Positions 17,068 to 26,256 of a stretch of 64,000 bases of DNA are shown piece by piece (the stretch's first letter is position 1; each line of letters starts with the position of its first letter). A model generated the notes under the pieces. The model did not search any database, was not told the origin of the DNA, and was given only the letters and a program-made list of their open reading frames with translations. The position numbers and the translations under genes were made by a program. Origin of the DNA: Gilliamella sp. Lep-s35 (lineage in GTDB: Bacteria; Pseudomonadota; Gammaproteobacteria; Enterobacterales; Orbaceae); contig NZ_WTEX01000009.1 of assembly GCF_009795845.1 (NCBI RefSeq), positions 1 to 64,000 of the forward strand, written 5' to 3'.

Positions 17068-18090
17068 TCAAGTTGGTGTATCTACATCATCCCAATCTGC
17101 ATTTTCAAAGCTAGTTAACCAATTTAAAGCATAGTGGCGCTCTTGAATGACATCACTTATAATTGACGCAGGCGGCTGCTTATCGTTGATTCGAAAATCT
17201 CTGATTATCCAATGTAAGCGGTAGTGTAAATCTAAGGCGTCTAACAATTCACTAACAGGTCTTAAGGTTGCTGTAGAAATATCTTGCTCACTATGTTCCA
17301 TTCCTTCGTCAACTAATGATGAAACATTACAAATAGTATCTGCAAATGGCAGCTCTGATTGCCAATTTATCGCCCATTGTAAAGGTAATAATGCTTCGTA
17401 TTTCCAAGACATATCTATAACATCTTGCTCTGTAGGTTGTTCGCTATAAATAAAGTCACGTTCATTATTTGATAAAGCTGCAAACCCTGTTGGGCAACGT
17501 TCTTTAAATTCCATCGGATTGATTGGATTATTTTCTCGAAAACTTTCAGCTTGAATACCTGTTAACATTATCGCTAAAGCGCGTTTAGCTACCTCGTCAG
17601 GTGTTCTAAGTATTACTTCGGATTCAGCAATAACCGGTGGTAAATGTGTAGGTGTATGTAACCCTAATTTGGCTAAATATTGCTCAGTTTTTGTTTTGCG
17701 TTTTAATGCTTCGGGGGGATAAGGAACAATTACATCAAAATCGATATCATCATCAGGATCTAGTAATACATCTCCATCAGGATTGCGAATAGTTCCATCT
17801 GTCATCAATATAATGGCATTGGCCTGCCAGCCCCAAGTGGTAAACTCATTAAAATTGTCTTCTTCAATCTCAAAGGCAAATTGATGTTTAACTCGTTGGA
17901 TATGGCGATACAAAGCATAACGGCGTGAATTCATCTGCCCATCTCCTGCTTGCATGACATAACCGATAAAACCATTAAGGTGTTGCATTAACTCAGAATC
18001 ATCTAATCCACGATGATATAAACGTTCGCAAGGAAAATTAATGGTTGGTGGTTGAGTGGCTGTAGAATAAGCATTGATCAATATTGGCAT
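17068..18090 (-). CDS. DUF4272 domain protein
   Basis: A protein of about 340 residues, soluble and acidic, of unknown function. The C-terminal two thirds carry the DUF4272 pattern: RTPDEVAKRALAIMLTGIQ, LSNNERDFIYSEQPTEQDV, then SWKYEALLPLQWAINW with ELPFADTICNV. The N-terminal 120 residues (NAYSTATQPPTINFPCERLY) look like an added domain. I prefer the internal ATG at 18090 because AGGA lies nine bases upstream of it; the first ATG at 18099 has no room for a ribosome site. It stands alone between repeat copy C and an IS256 relic. DUF4272 proteins are sometimes found near contact-dependent toxin loci, but nothing here confirms such a role. Confidence 0.7.
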   Translation of the reverse strand: MPILINAYSTATQPPTINFPCERLYHRGLDDSELMQHLNGFIGYVMQAGDGQMNSRRYALYRHIQRVKHQFAFEIEEDNFNEFTTWGWQANAIILMTDGTIRNPDGDVLLDPDDDIDFDVIVPYPPEALKRKTKTEQYLAKLGLHTPTHLPPVIAESEVILRTPDEVAKRALAIMLTGIQAESFRENNPINPMEFKERCPTGFAALSNNERDFIYSEQPTEQDVIDMSWKYEALLPLQWAINWQSELPFADTICNVSSLVDEGMEHSEQDISTATLRPVSELLDALDLHYRLHWIIRDFRINDKQPPASIISDVIQERHYALNWLTSFENADWDDVDTPT

Positions 18091-18269
18091 TTCAAACATT
18101 CCTATTTTAGATTTTATCTGTTTTATGGTTATAAAAAGTGGCTATTTTTTCTCCTCATTTTATAATAAGTCATTGTATTTTTCTAGCATTGAAAGCCATG
18201 CTCTATTTTGTGTTTTGTGATTATCTTATTAAAGGTAAAGTATGAAGATTTAGGTAAATTAACCGGTTA

Positions 18270-18665
18270 TTATGAATAAACTGGTGATAAAAACGATCTT
18301 AAATGCTGAAATGAGCGAACATCTTGGACATGAAAAAAATCAGAAGAAGCATGGCAGTAATAGCTGCAGTGCTATAGCAAAAAGCCGTTATTAGTGATGA
18401 TGGCGAGATAGAGTTGGCCATTGCTCGTGACAGGGAAAGTAATTTTGAGCCACAGCTCGTCAAAAAACATCAAACGCGAATCGATAAAATCAATCCAACA
18501 GATGATGCGGTAAAAAGGTGCTCTATTTAGCGATACAACAAGTATCTAAAAAATGGACAATGCCGATCAAAAATTGGAAAAAAGCGATGAGTCGATTTAT
18601 GATAGAATTTGGTGACTGGGTTGACCATCACCTTTAATGGGTAAATACACAAAATTTGGGGTGGG
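18270..18665 (+). pseudogene. IS256-family (mutator-type) transposase relic
   Basis: Two fragments of an IS256-type transposase survive. The N-terminal part, at about 18280-18480, reads ILNAEMSEHLGHEKN and then, after a frame break, DDGEIELAIARDRESNFEPQ, typical of the family. The C-terminal part, ending at TAA 18635-18637, reads LYLAIQQVSKKWTMPIKNWK and then MIEFGDWV. The catalytic middle is deleted. GTAAATACACAAAATTTGGG just after the stop resembles the IS256-type terminus. It is dead. Confidence 0.75.
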
Positions 18666-18698
18666 GTCATCGCTAAACGTGGTAAGGTTAAATCATTA

Positions 18699-19703
18699 TT
18701 AAATACTTTCTCCGTCTAAATACTCAACAGGTAAATCAATCACTTTTTTATCAATTTGTTCACCATTAATCCGTTTTAATAACAGCTCCGCTGCAATTTT
18801 TCCCATTTCAATTCTTGGTGTTTGTATAGACGCTAATTTGGGATTCATATATTGACCAATTTGATGCCCATGAAATCCAACAATCGCTATCTGTTTTGGC
18901 ACTTCAATCCCTATCCGCTGACATTCAAGTAGCACCCCTAAAGCTAGATCATCATTAGTAGTAAAAACACCATCAACACTAGGAAATTCTTTTAAAATTT
19001 GATGCAAAAATCTGGCACCTAATGCATAAGATGAAGCTTCTTTAGTGGCTAGCGTTCGTGGGGTTAGTCCAGCTTCTTCCATAGCCTTTTCATAACCTTG
19101 TTGACGAATAATACTACGTTGATCTTGCCTTGCACTAAAATAGACAATATTTCGGCGACCTTTATCTATCATTTTATGAATCATATTTCTAGTAGCAGTA
19201 AAGTTATCAAACCCAACAGCCATATCAATACAAGGTGAAACACTGTCCATAATTTCAACCACTGGCACGCCAGTCATTTCGATCATCTTTAATGTTGCAG
19301 GGGTATGTGTTCTTTCGGTTAAAATCAATCCATCAATATTATATGAAAGCAACGAACGCAAACGGGACTCTTCTTTTTCTGCGCTGTATCCCGTATGGGT
19401 AATCATGGTTTGGTATCCCCTAGCATCAGTCACCATTTCAATACCTTTTAAAATATCGGCAAAAACCTGATTAGTTAAAGAAGGAAACACAACCCCAATT
19501 GCATTACTTTTGGCGTTAGACAGCATATCAGGTGCTTTATTAGGAATATAACCAAGCTCATCAATTGCAGCTGAAATTTGTAATTGAAGAGGTTTAGATA
19601 CCGAATTGGGATCACGTAAAAAACGACTAACTGTCATTTTACTAATCCCAATTAAATTGGCGATCTCTTGCAAACTTGTTCGACGTTTTTTATTTGCACT
19701 CAT
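18699..19703 (-). CDS. gntR: LacI-family repressor, gluconate regulator GntR
   Basis: A 334-residue LacI/GalR regulator. The N-terminal helix-turn-helix ([20 protein letters not shown], residues 11-30) is followed by a hinge and a periplasmic-binding-like sensor domain. It matches E. coli GntR closely along its length: [32 protein letters not shown], and GFHGHQIGQ near the C-terminus. GntR represses gluconate uptake and kinase genes until gluconate is bound. The ATG overlaps the ung stop codon by four bases (ATGA), an unusual pairing since gntR is normally beside gntK. No gluconate genes are in this window, so its targets lie elsewhere. Confidence 0.85.
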   Translation of the reverse strand: MSANKKRRTSLQEIANLIGISKMTVSRFLRDPNSVSKPLQLQISAAIDELGYIPNKAPDMLSNAKSNAIGVVFPSLTNQVFADILKGIEMVTDARGYQTMITHTGYSAEKEESRLRSLLSYNIDGLILTERTHTPATLKMIEMTGVPVVEIMDSVSPCIDMAVGFDNFTATRNMIHKMIDKGRRNIVYFSARQDQRSIIRQQGYEKAMEEAGLTPRTLATKEASSYALGARFLHQILKEFPSVDGVFTTNDDLALGVLLECQRIGIEVPKQIAIVGFHGHQIGQYMNPKLASIQTPRIEMGKIAAELLLKRINGEQIDKKVIDLPVEYLDGESI

Positions 19704-20389
19704 TTATGATCTTCCGGTAGTTTTGGTTGCCAATCAATGGGTGTTTTACCTTGTTGCATAATAATATCATTTGTTTTAGAAAAGTGCTTACAACCCAAAA
19801 AACCCCGATTTGCAGACAACGGTGATGGATGCACAGAGGTCAAAACATGATGTTTTTGTTGATCAATAAATTGCCCTTTTTTTTGTGCAGGTGATCCCCA
19901 TAATAAAAAAACCACACCTTTAAGATGTTGATCAATTGCTGCAATAACGTGATCGGTAAAGGTTTCCCAACCTATTTTTGCATGAGAATGTGCTTGTCCT
20001 GCTTCAACCGTTAGTACATTATTTAACAACAACACACCTTGAGTTGCCCAAGAAGCTAAATAGCCATGAGAAGGCACTTCAAAACCATCAATATCAGTAG
20101 ATAACTCTTTATAAATATTTAATAATGACGGTGGGGGCTTAACACCAGGTAGCACAGAAAAAGATAAACCGTGAGCCTGATTAGGACCATGATAAGGATC
20201 TTGTCCTAAAATCACCACTTTAATTTGCTCAAATGGTGTAAAACGAAACGCATTAAAAACATCATGCTGAGGAGGATAAATAACTTTACCATTGGCTCGT
20301 TCTGAAGCCACAAATTGCATTATATGCTGAAAATAAGGCTTTTCTTTTTCACCACCAATAACATCATGCCAAGTTAAATTTGTCGTCAT
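19700..20389 (-). CDS. ung: Uracil-DNA glycosylase
   Basis: Removes uracil from DNA to start base-excision repair. The 229-residue protein has the family-1 water-activating motif GQDPYHGP (62-69, catalytic D64), the uracil-specificity region with [10 protein letters not shown], and the DNA-intercalation motif [11 protein letters not shown] near 185-195. Length and start agree with enterobacterial Ung. It is divergent from grcA, the same neighbour as in E. coli. The overlap with gntR at the 3' end suggests that the repressor is cotranscribed with it. Confidence 0.97.
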   Translation of the reverse strand: MTTNLTWHDVIGGEKEKPYFQHIMQFVASERANGKVIYPPQHDVFNAFRFTPFEQIKVVILGQDPYHGPNQAHGLSFSVLPGVKPPPSLLNIYKELSTDIDGFEVPSHGYLASWATQGVLLLNNVLTVEAGQAHSHAKIGWETFTDHVIAAIDQHLKGVVFLLWGSPAQKKGQFIDQQKHHVLTSVHPSPLSANRGFLGCKHFSKTNDIIMQQGKTPIDWQPKLPEDHK

Positions 20390-20528
20390 ATTTTATATCG
20401 CTCGTTAATAATGCCTATATTACAATGCCTATATTACTTAGCAAAAGCTAATTTAACTTAAGACATAATAACCCAACAAAAGCAAAAATTAAAACTAAAG
20501 GTATTACTTATCGAATCAATAGTTTTTT

Positions 20529-20542
20529 TTGACTTTAATCAA
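20529..20542 (+). promoter_or_regulatory. FNR box upstream of grcA
   Basis: TTGACTTTAATCAA differs from the FNR consensus TTGATNNNNATCAA at one base. It lies 66 bases before the grcA ATG. A weak -10 TTAATT at about 20567 would give class II spacing near -41.5. E. coli grcA (yfiD) is strongly induced by FNR without oxygen, so the site makes sense. Confidence 0.7.
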
Positions 20543-20607
20543 ATTTTTAAGGTGCTATATTAACCTTAATTATTTTAGGGCAATAAGGCCCGTTAGGAGG
20601 ATTTAAA

Positions 20608-20991
20608 ATGATTACAGGTATCCAAATTACTAAAGCAGATAACGCAGCACTTCTTAATTCTTTCTGGCTATTAGATGACACTACAAAAGAAGCTCGTTGT
20701 GTAGCTGCTAAGTCAGTTTACAAAGAAGATCAAGTGATCCCAACTGCAGAACTCGGTCAATTCGAATATCGTGAAATTCCATTAGATGTGGCACCAACTA
20801 TTAAAGTTGAAGGTGGTCAACATTTAAATGTTAACGTTCTTCGTCGTGAAACTTTAGAAGATGCGGTTCAACATCCAGAAAAATATCCACAATTAACTAT
20901 CCGTGTTTCTGGTTATGCAGTGCGTTTTAACTCACTAACAGCAGAACAACAACGCGACGTTATTGCTCGTACATTTACTACGAAAATGTAG
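20608..20991 (+). CDS. grcA: Autonomous glycyl radical cofactor
   Basis: A 127-residue spare glycyl-radical domain that restores pyruvate formate-lyase activity after oxygen damage. The C-terminal half is nearly identical to E. coli GrcA/Yfi[21 protein letters not shown] and then [12 protein letters not shown], where the glycine in VSGY (about residue 102) carries the radical. The strong RBS TTAGGAGG stands seven bases before the ATG. The FNR box upstream and the divergent ung neighbour match E. coli. It implies that the cell ferments through a PflB-type enzyme encoded elsewhere. Confidence 0.97.
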   Translation: MITGIQITKADNAALLNSFWLLDDTTKEARCVAAKSVYKEDQVIPTAELGQFEYREIPLDVAPTIKVEGGQHLNVNVLRRETLEDAVQHPEKYPQLTIRVSGYAVRFNSLTAEQQRDVIARTFTTKM

Positions 20992-21133
20992 GTGCGACAA
21001 GAGCGCACTAATTACGCTTAAATCATTGATTTTTAATCAAAAATATGGGTTAGCTATTAAAGTAAATAACTTTAAATAGCCACCCTCATAATATCCAAGT
21101 AGGGCGTTATACAATGTCCGAAAGGGTATTGTA

Positions 21134-21571
21134 TGGAATGGCAACACATTTTCAAACAAAACAATTAAAGGGTAAGTGTTTTTTTAATTCAACGGGAGGC
21201 AAGTAGGCTAACGAAGAATGTAATTGTTTATACTTATACCAATAAGCATAAGCCGAAAAAGCGCGTTGTAACTCAGCTGTTGAGTTGAAACGTTGGCCTT
21301 TTACAAATTCCGTTTTAATTGTTTTAAATGTCGCTTCCGCTACCGCATTGTCATAAGGCCCCTCTTTCTTGCTTAATGAATGCGTGATATTAAATGTCTT
21401 AAAACAATCCGCTAATAACCGATTATCAAATTATCAGTTCAGCTGATGGTGTCAAATCCTATTTTGCAACCATTTCACTATGTGATTTACATGTTGATAA
21501 AGATTGACCCTGACCATTTGGTGTTTAAAATCGTCATTGAATGTTCGTCTTTTGCGTTTAATCTTATTCAT
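21134..21571 (-). pseudogene. IS3-family element relic, copy 2 (orfA and orfB ends)
   Basis: On the minus strand, 21571-21452 is the start of an orfA (MNKIKRKRRTFNDDFKHQMV, HTH_8 type) cut short by TGA. It is followed by the C-terminal end of orfB (about 21431-21152: NRLLADCFKTFNITHSLSKK, DNAVAEATFKTIKTEF, LHSSLAYLPPVELKKH). The element ends at 21134 with TGGAATGGCAACAC, the same terminus as copy 1 at 814. The bulk of both genes is deleted. The orfB tail is nearly identical to copy 1, so both derive from one element that once moved in this genome. Confidence 0.8.
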
Positions 21572-21832
21572 ATTTGCTTCTTTTTTAGTTGTGATAAGTC
21601 TACCTTATCCCTTAAAATAATGTAGCCGATCTAGTTAAAAATGAGCAAATACAAAAATTTATTTATAGGGTCTAACTGTCATTTCTTAATAACACCAATA
21701 CACTAATATAAGCTAAAATTGTTAGGTTAAGTTTAAGCCACTACAATATTTCTTATCTACATATTTCGCCGCCATGGTATTCAGGTAGAATACCATTTAT
21801 AATAATTAGTTCATTAAAATAAAAATATTAGA

Positions 21833-24253
21833 TTATTTATTTTCAGATCTCGCTTTCCAACGCTTAAGTAACAAAGCATTAGTCACAACACTCACACTAC
21901 TTAACGCCATAGCAGCACCTGCAAGCATTGGATTTAAAAACCCCAGTGCCGCAAGCGGAATACCAATTAAATTATAAAAAAAAGCCCAAAATAGATTTTG
22001 CTTAATTTTATGATAAGTTCGGCGCGAAATATCAATTGCATCAGCAATTAAAAATAAATTACCTCGCATTAACGTAATGTTTGCTGCATGCATAGCCACA
22101 TCAGTCCCTGTACCCATAGCAATACCAATATCGGCCGCCGCCAAAGCAGGGGCATCATTAATACCATCGCCAACCATTGCCACTTTATTAATTGCGGTTG
22201 AATTTTCACTTTGTTGCAGTTGATAAATATAATTAGCTTTATCTTGTGGTAACACCTCAGCAATAACTTTATCTAGACTTAATTGCTGACCAACCATATT
22301 AGCTACTTTCTGATTGTCGCCAGTTAGCATAACGGTTTTTACATTCAATTGATGTAATGCTTCAATTGCCGTTTTTGCTTCTTGTTTAATAACATCAGCA
22401 AATCCCAAGAGCGCCAATATCACCATACCACCTTCTAATTGCTGTTTGGCTAAAAACGAAATGGTATAACCTTTGCTAGATAATTCATTAATCTTATCGT
22501 CCATATTCACAAAATAAGTATTTAATGATTTCATCCAACGCAAGCTACCTAAATAATATTCTGTATTATCAACCGTTGCCATCACTCCCGAACCAGCTAC
22601 CGAAGTAATATTTTGAGCATAATGATACGCTTTAGCTTTACTTAAAATTGCTTTTGCTAGTGGATGCTCACTACCTGCTTGTAATGATGCAGCGAGCGAT
22701 AAAATCTGATCGGGCGTCTCGCTACCCATAATATCCATCTCAACTAATTCAGGTTTACCAATAGTTAAAGTGCCTGTTTTATCAAAAGCGATGGTATTGA
22801 TATTATGCAGTGTTTCTAACGCTTCGGCATCTTTAATTAAAATGCCATGACGAGCAGCCACTCCAGTACCCACCATAATTGCTGTTGGTGTTGCTAAACC
22901 TAAAGCACATGGGCAAGCAATCACTAACACCGCAACAGCATGGAGCAACGCTTGTTGCCAATCATGCGACATCATTCCCCAAGCCAATAACGTAACAAGT
23001 GCAATCAATAAAATCACTGGCACAAAAATAGCACTGATGCGATCAACAATTCGCTGGATTGGTGCTTTCTTAGCCTGAGCAGATTCAACCATTTCAATGA
23101 TTTTGGATAAAGTAGAATCCGCTTGAATCGCTGTAGTTTTAACGATAAGTAACCCTTCGCCATTAATTGTACCGCCAGTAACAACATCATTAACGGTTTT
23201 ATTTACAGGAAAGCTCTCGCCGGTTAGCATTGATTCATCACTACTAGATGCACCTTCAATCACAACGCCATCAACTGGAATACGCTCCCCTGGCTTAATA
23301 ATAACAATATCATGCACTTTAACTTGGCTAATAGGCAAACTCACCTCTTGCTCACCACGCCTGACTAAAGCAACATCAGGACGTAGCGCTGACAGGGCTT
23401 CAATTGCTTGTGTGGTTTGATGTTTAGCTTTTGATTCTAACCACTTACCAAGCAAAATTAAGGTAATAATAATCACTGAAGATTCAAAATAAAGGTGCTC
23501 ATCATTACCCAAGATAAACTGATACACCGACAGCCCATAAGCAGCACTAGTACCAATAGCCACCAACAAATCCATATTGCCTGACAACGCTTTAACCGCA
23601 TTAAAACCGCTTCGATAAAATTTAGCACCCAGTCCAAATTGCACAATAGAGGCAATAACCAATTGTAACCAAGCAGGCATCATCAAATGAAACTCAAAAG
23701 GTTTCAATAACATAGGTAACGCAAAAGGAATGGCTAAAATAATACAAATCACAATCGGCCAAAATCTAATAACCAGTTGTAACCAAGCTGGCATCATCAA
23801 ATGAAATCCAAAAGGTTCCAATAGCATAATAGATAACACAAAAGGAATGGCTAAAATAATAGAAATCACAATCGGCCAAGATACAATAACCAGTTGTAAC
23901 CAAGCTGGCATCATTAAATGAAACCTAAAAGGTTCTAATAACATAGGTAACACAAAAGGAATGGCTAAAATAACAGAAATCACAATCGGCCAAATAGATG
24001 CTTGTTTGTTAACTTTCTTTGCACCTGATTGTTGATCTGAAATTTTAATAGCACGATAGCCCGCTTTATCAACCGCAGACATTAACGACTCAATCGTAAC
24101 ATGTTCCTTGGCATCAACTGTTGCCTTTTCGGTCGCAAGGTTTACGCTAACATCAACAACGCCATCGACCTTTTTCAGCGCCTTTTCAACACGCCCAACA
24201 CACGATGCACAACTCATATCTTCAACAATAAAATGATATTGAACTGTTTTCAT
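21833..24253 (-). CDS. copA: Copper-exporting P1B-type ATPase, with triplicated membrane segment
   Basis: Pumps Cu(I) out of the cytoplasm. One N-terminal metal-binding domain has MSCASC (C15, C18); E. coli CopA has two. The core has the CPC metal-transport motif in ACPCALG (447-449), the actuator TGES near 344, the phosphorylated DKTGTLT (D491), SEHPLAKAI and the hinge [16 protein letters not shown]. Length is 806 residues because the first membrane region is present three times (residues about 87-200), adding about 77 residues to a single-domain CopA. Otherwise all catalytic motifs are intact. Substrate could in principle be silver. No CueR gene or clear CueR palindrome is visible nearby. 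Confidence 0.93.
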   Translation of the reverse strand: MKTVQYHFIVEDMSCASCVGRVEKALKKVDGVVDVSVNLATEKATVDAKEHVTIESLMSAVDKAGYRAIKISDQQSGAKKVNKQASIWPIVISVILAIPFVLPMLLEPFRFHLMMPAWLQLVIVSWPIVISIILAIPFVLSIMLLEPFGFHLMMPAWLQLVIRFWPIVICIILAIPFALPMLLKPFEFHLMMPAWLQLVIASIVQFGLGAKFYRSGFNAVKALSGNMDLLVAIGTSAAYGLSVYQFILGNDEHLYFESSVIIITLILLGKWLESKAKHQTTQAIEALSALRPDVALVRRGEQEVSLPISQVKVHDIVIIKPGERIPVDGVVIEGASSSDESMLTGESFPVNKTVNDVVTGGTINGEGLLIVKTTAIQADSTLSKIIEMVESAQAKKAPIQRIVDRISAIFVPVILLIALVTLLAWGMMSHDWQQALLHAVAVLVIACPCALGLATPTAIMVGTGVAARHGILIKDAEALETLHNINTIAFDKTGTLTIGKPELVEMDIMGSETPDQILSLAASLQAGSEHPLAKAILSKAKAYHYAQNITSVAGSGVMATVDNTEYYLGSLRWMKSLNTYFVNMDDKINELSSKGYTISFLAKQQLEGGMVILALLGFADVIKQEAKTAIEALHQLNVKTVMLTGDNQKVANMVGQQLSLDKVIAEVLPQDKANYIYQLQQSENSTAINKVAMVGDGINDAPALAAADIGIAMGTGTDVAMHAANITLMRGNLFLIADAIDISRRTYHKIKQNLFWAFFYNLIGIPLAALGFLNPMLAGAAMALSSVSVVTNALLLKRWKARSENK
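23654..23995 (-). repeat. Triplicated 114-117 bp segment inside copA
   Basis: Three tandem units encode residues 87-123, 125-162 and 164-200, each of the form [18 protein letters not shown] followed by [16 protein letters not shown] copies differ at several positions each, and the middle one has an extra codon. They are therefore older than a single fresh slippage event and are unlikely to be an assembly slip. All three stay in frame. Confidence 0.9.
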
Positions 24254-24385
24254 TATGCTTTCCTTAATGATTAATGGAATAGAATATAAAGTCGGCCTAT
24301 GCTTAATATAAAGGTCGAATAAAATAACACAGCGCTCACAGGGCTTAGCAAACCCTGCGATAAAACAGAAAAGAGGAAGTGGGAA

Positions 24386-25189
24386 TTAGTTGCGTAACTT
24401 TTCTGGCCACTCGTTTTGGGTTGAAACCAACAAATCTTTCACAATTCGAGGATTACCCGCCACCACATTGCCCGAAGCCATATAATTATTACCACCAACA
24501 AAATCCGTAATCACACCACCTGCCTCACGCAAAATCAGCTCACCACCCGCAATATCCCAGGGTTTTAAACCGATTTCAAAAAAGCCATCTAAACGGCCTG
24601 CGGCAACATAAGCAAGATCCAAAGCAGCAGAACCACTACGACGAAAATCGCCACATCTTACAAACAACTTTTGTAGCACAGCAAAATAGCTATCACTATA
24701 TTGTTTTTGTTTGAAAGGAAAAGCCATTGCCAGCACGCTATTATCTAAATCCTTAGCATTACTAACACGAATACGATAACCATTAAGTTGCGCACCTTTA
24801 CCCCGTGCAGCGGTAAACAGTTCGTTAGTCATTGGGTTATAAACAACAGCAATTTCGGTTTTCCCCTTAACGCGAGCTGCGATAGACACTGCAAAATGAG
24901 GGATATTTTTAATAAAATTGGTCGTACCATCAATCGGATCGATAATCCACTGAGTATCGGCATCATTACCTTTAACTAAGCCGCTTTCTTCGGCAATGAT
25001 AGTATGGTCAGGGTAAGCTTTTTTGATTGTTTCAACAATTAAAGCCTCGGCAGCACGATCCACATTTGTGGCAAAATCATTAGCGCCTTTGCTGTCAATT
25101 TCGATTGAACTAGGGTTTTCATAAGCCTTAATGGCCACATTGCCTGCTTTACGAGCAGCACGAATAGCGATATTAAGCATCGGATGCAT
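24386..25189 (-). CDS. suhB: Inositol-1-monophosphatase
   Basis: A 267-residue Mg-dependent phosphatase of the IMPase family that dephosphorylates inositol monophosphates; in E. coli the protein also acts in rRNA antitermination complexes. Metal-site motifs are visible: IIAEESG (about 64-70), WIIDPIDGTTNF (81-92) and the C-terminal KPWDIAGGELILREAGG near 211-227. The length and the opening MHPMLNIAIRAARKAGN match enterobacterial SuhB. It is monocistronic and transcribed in the same direction as copA, about 130 bases upstream of it. No unusual feature is visible. Confidence 0.95.
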   Translation of the reverse strand: MHPMLNIAIRAARKAGNVAIKAYENPSSIEIDSKGANDFATNVDRAAEALIVETIKKAYPDHTIIAEESGLVKGNDADTQWIIDPIDGTTNFIKNIPHFAVSIAARVKGKTEIAVVYNPMTNELFTAARGKGAQLNGYRIRVSNAKDLDNSVLAMAFPFKQKQYSDSYFAVLQKLFVRCGDFRRSGSAALDLAYVAAGRLDGFFEIGLKPWDIAGGELILREAGGVITDFVGGNNYMASGNVVAGNPRIVKDLLVSTQNEWPEKLRN

Positions 25190-25335
25190 AAATTTATTCC
25201 AATTGATGATGTTAAAGAACGGATTATATTAGTATGACATCTGCCATAATAAAAACTGTTACATAGTATAAAGGTTTTGTGACTTTATTGCCAGAGTGTG
25301 TGGGGATTGATAGGTAAAACTTACTCGACTTAATT

Positions 25336-25772
25336 TTAAGCATCTTTATAACGACGATCTTTTCGTATATATTTTAAACTATCCTTACCATCTGGCATAA
25401 AATAAATCCCATATTTAACTAACCCTCCTTGTTTAAAATAACAAATTAGTTTATAAGCTAATACCATGTTATAGTTGTTTTTTTCATCAATATTGAGATT
25501 AATAGAAGCAAGCCTTGGTTCATACATTTAATAATGTTTGTTCAATTGCTCTCATTAACAAGTAAGCTGATGAAGGTAAGCTTTGAAAAATTGTTGACAT
25601 ATCAAGGTACCCCATAGTCTGGCATGTGCTTTATAGCTCTAGCACGGCTGTTTAAAATACGCTCAATATTATCCATCACGCTAATAATTGTCTGTTCATT
25701 TTCAGTTATATCATCAACCGCTATACCGGATTCAAAATAACCATAAAGCAAATCATATAGTGAAGCACTCAT
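25336..25772 (-). pseudogene. tssE: Type VI secretion baseplate protein TssE, frameshifted
   Basis: Reads as a gp25-like TssE spread over three frames. The first part (25772-25602) opens MSASLYDLLYGYFESGI and includes NIERILNSRARA and PDYGVP, then hits TGA. One base on, it continues DMSTIFQSLPSSAYLLM. A second one-base shift near 25527 leads to YEPRLASINLNIDEK and on to 25336. The pieces PDYG(V/L)PD and YEPRL are hallmarks of TssE, and the joined length of about 146 residues is normal. Two single-base insertions make it dead. The start codon overlaps the tssJ relic by ATGA, as in a real operon. Confidence 0.75.
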
Positions 25773-25993
25773 TTACTTTCATCCACCAATTTTATTGTAT
25801 ATTGACTTGCAGATATTTCACGTGGCTTACTGATATTTAAATTCCCTCGATTCAAAACAAGTCGCCAGCTATTATCTTTTAGGTTTGGTTCTTTATAAAG
25901 AGCTGCAATACCTACTACTTTAGCTTTTTTATTAAATGAAGTATCAATAGAAATAGCAGTATTTGGTTTGAATATTATTTCTTTACTGTCCAA
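25769..25993 (-). pseudogene. tssJ: Type VI secretion lipoprotein TssJ, C-terminal relic
   Basis: A 74-residue fragment from a weak TTG start, with a stop codon directly upstream. NKKAKVVGIAALYKEPNLKD followed by SWRLVLNRG fits the last strands of TssJ (usual form: iGviAaYRd...WR). The signal peptide, the lipobox cysteine and the first half of the protein are missing, so it is 5' truncated. It runs into the tssE relic with a four-base overlap, keeping the order of a type VI operon. Identification rests on short motifs plus the tssE neighbour. Confidence 0.6.
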
Positions 25994-26014
25994 AAATCAT
26001 AGGAGACAAATATC

Positions 26015-26086
26015 ATGATCAAAAATTTACCAAACCAGCCTGCAAACAAACCAGTGGGAAAGCCCAAAGCGTGCTATGTACTTTGA
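26015..26086 (+). CDS. 23-codon ORF with strong RBS, possibly a truncated gene start
   Basis: AGGAGA stands eight bases before ATG at 26015. The ORF reads MIKNLPNQPANKPVGKPKAC and three more residues, then TGA at 26084-26086. The dispersed repeat copy D begins one base after the stop, so the ORF looks like the 5' end of a gene cut by the repeat. It could instead be a real micro-protein. No homologue is recognisable. Confidence 0.3.
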   Translation: MIKNLPNQPANKPVGKPKACYVL

Positions 26087-26224
26087 ATTGAGATGTGGCA
26101 TAATCAGCAAATATTCAATGATGCAAAAGATAAAAAAAACTAAGCGATTTAAGAAAAAACGCCTTATGCGTTTTTAGCGAATAGTTAATCATGAAGTGTA
26201 AACAACGCGATGTATTCCTACAGC
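26087..26224. repeat. Dispersed palindromic repeat, copy D, long form
   Basis: Begins with ATTGAGATGTGGCATAATCA (26087-26106), identical to 31890-31909. The palindromic part follows at 26151-26224 (AAAAAACGCCTTATGCG, then GTAAACAACGCGATGTATTC). Copies D and E therefore share a longer unit than copies A-C. It separates the type VI relic from the two secreted-protein genes. Confidence 0.65.
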
Positions 26225-26256
26225 TTAAATAAAAAAACCGTAGATTGGAAAAAAGA

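Noticed and set aside
21577-21832. The left end of the IS3 relic copy 2
   Set aside because: No inverted match to TGGAATGGCAACAC was found here. A hairpin at 21774-21796 (ATGGTATTC/GAATACCAT) is present but could equally belong to the end of copA.
24254-24385. A CueR operator before copA
   Set aside because: Only a loose direct repeat (CGACCTTTATATT and CGACTTTATATT on the minus strand) is visible. The ACCTTCC/GGAAGGT dyad expected for CueR is not there.
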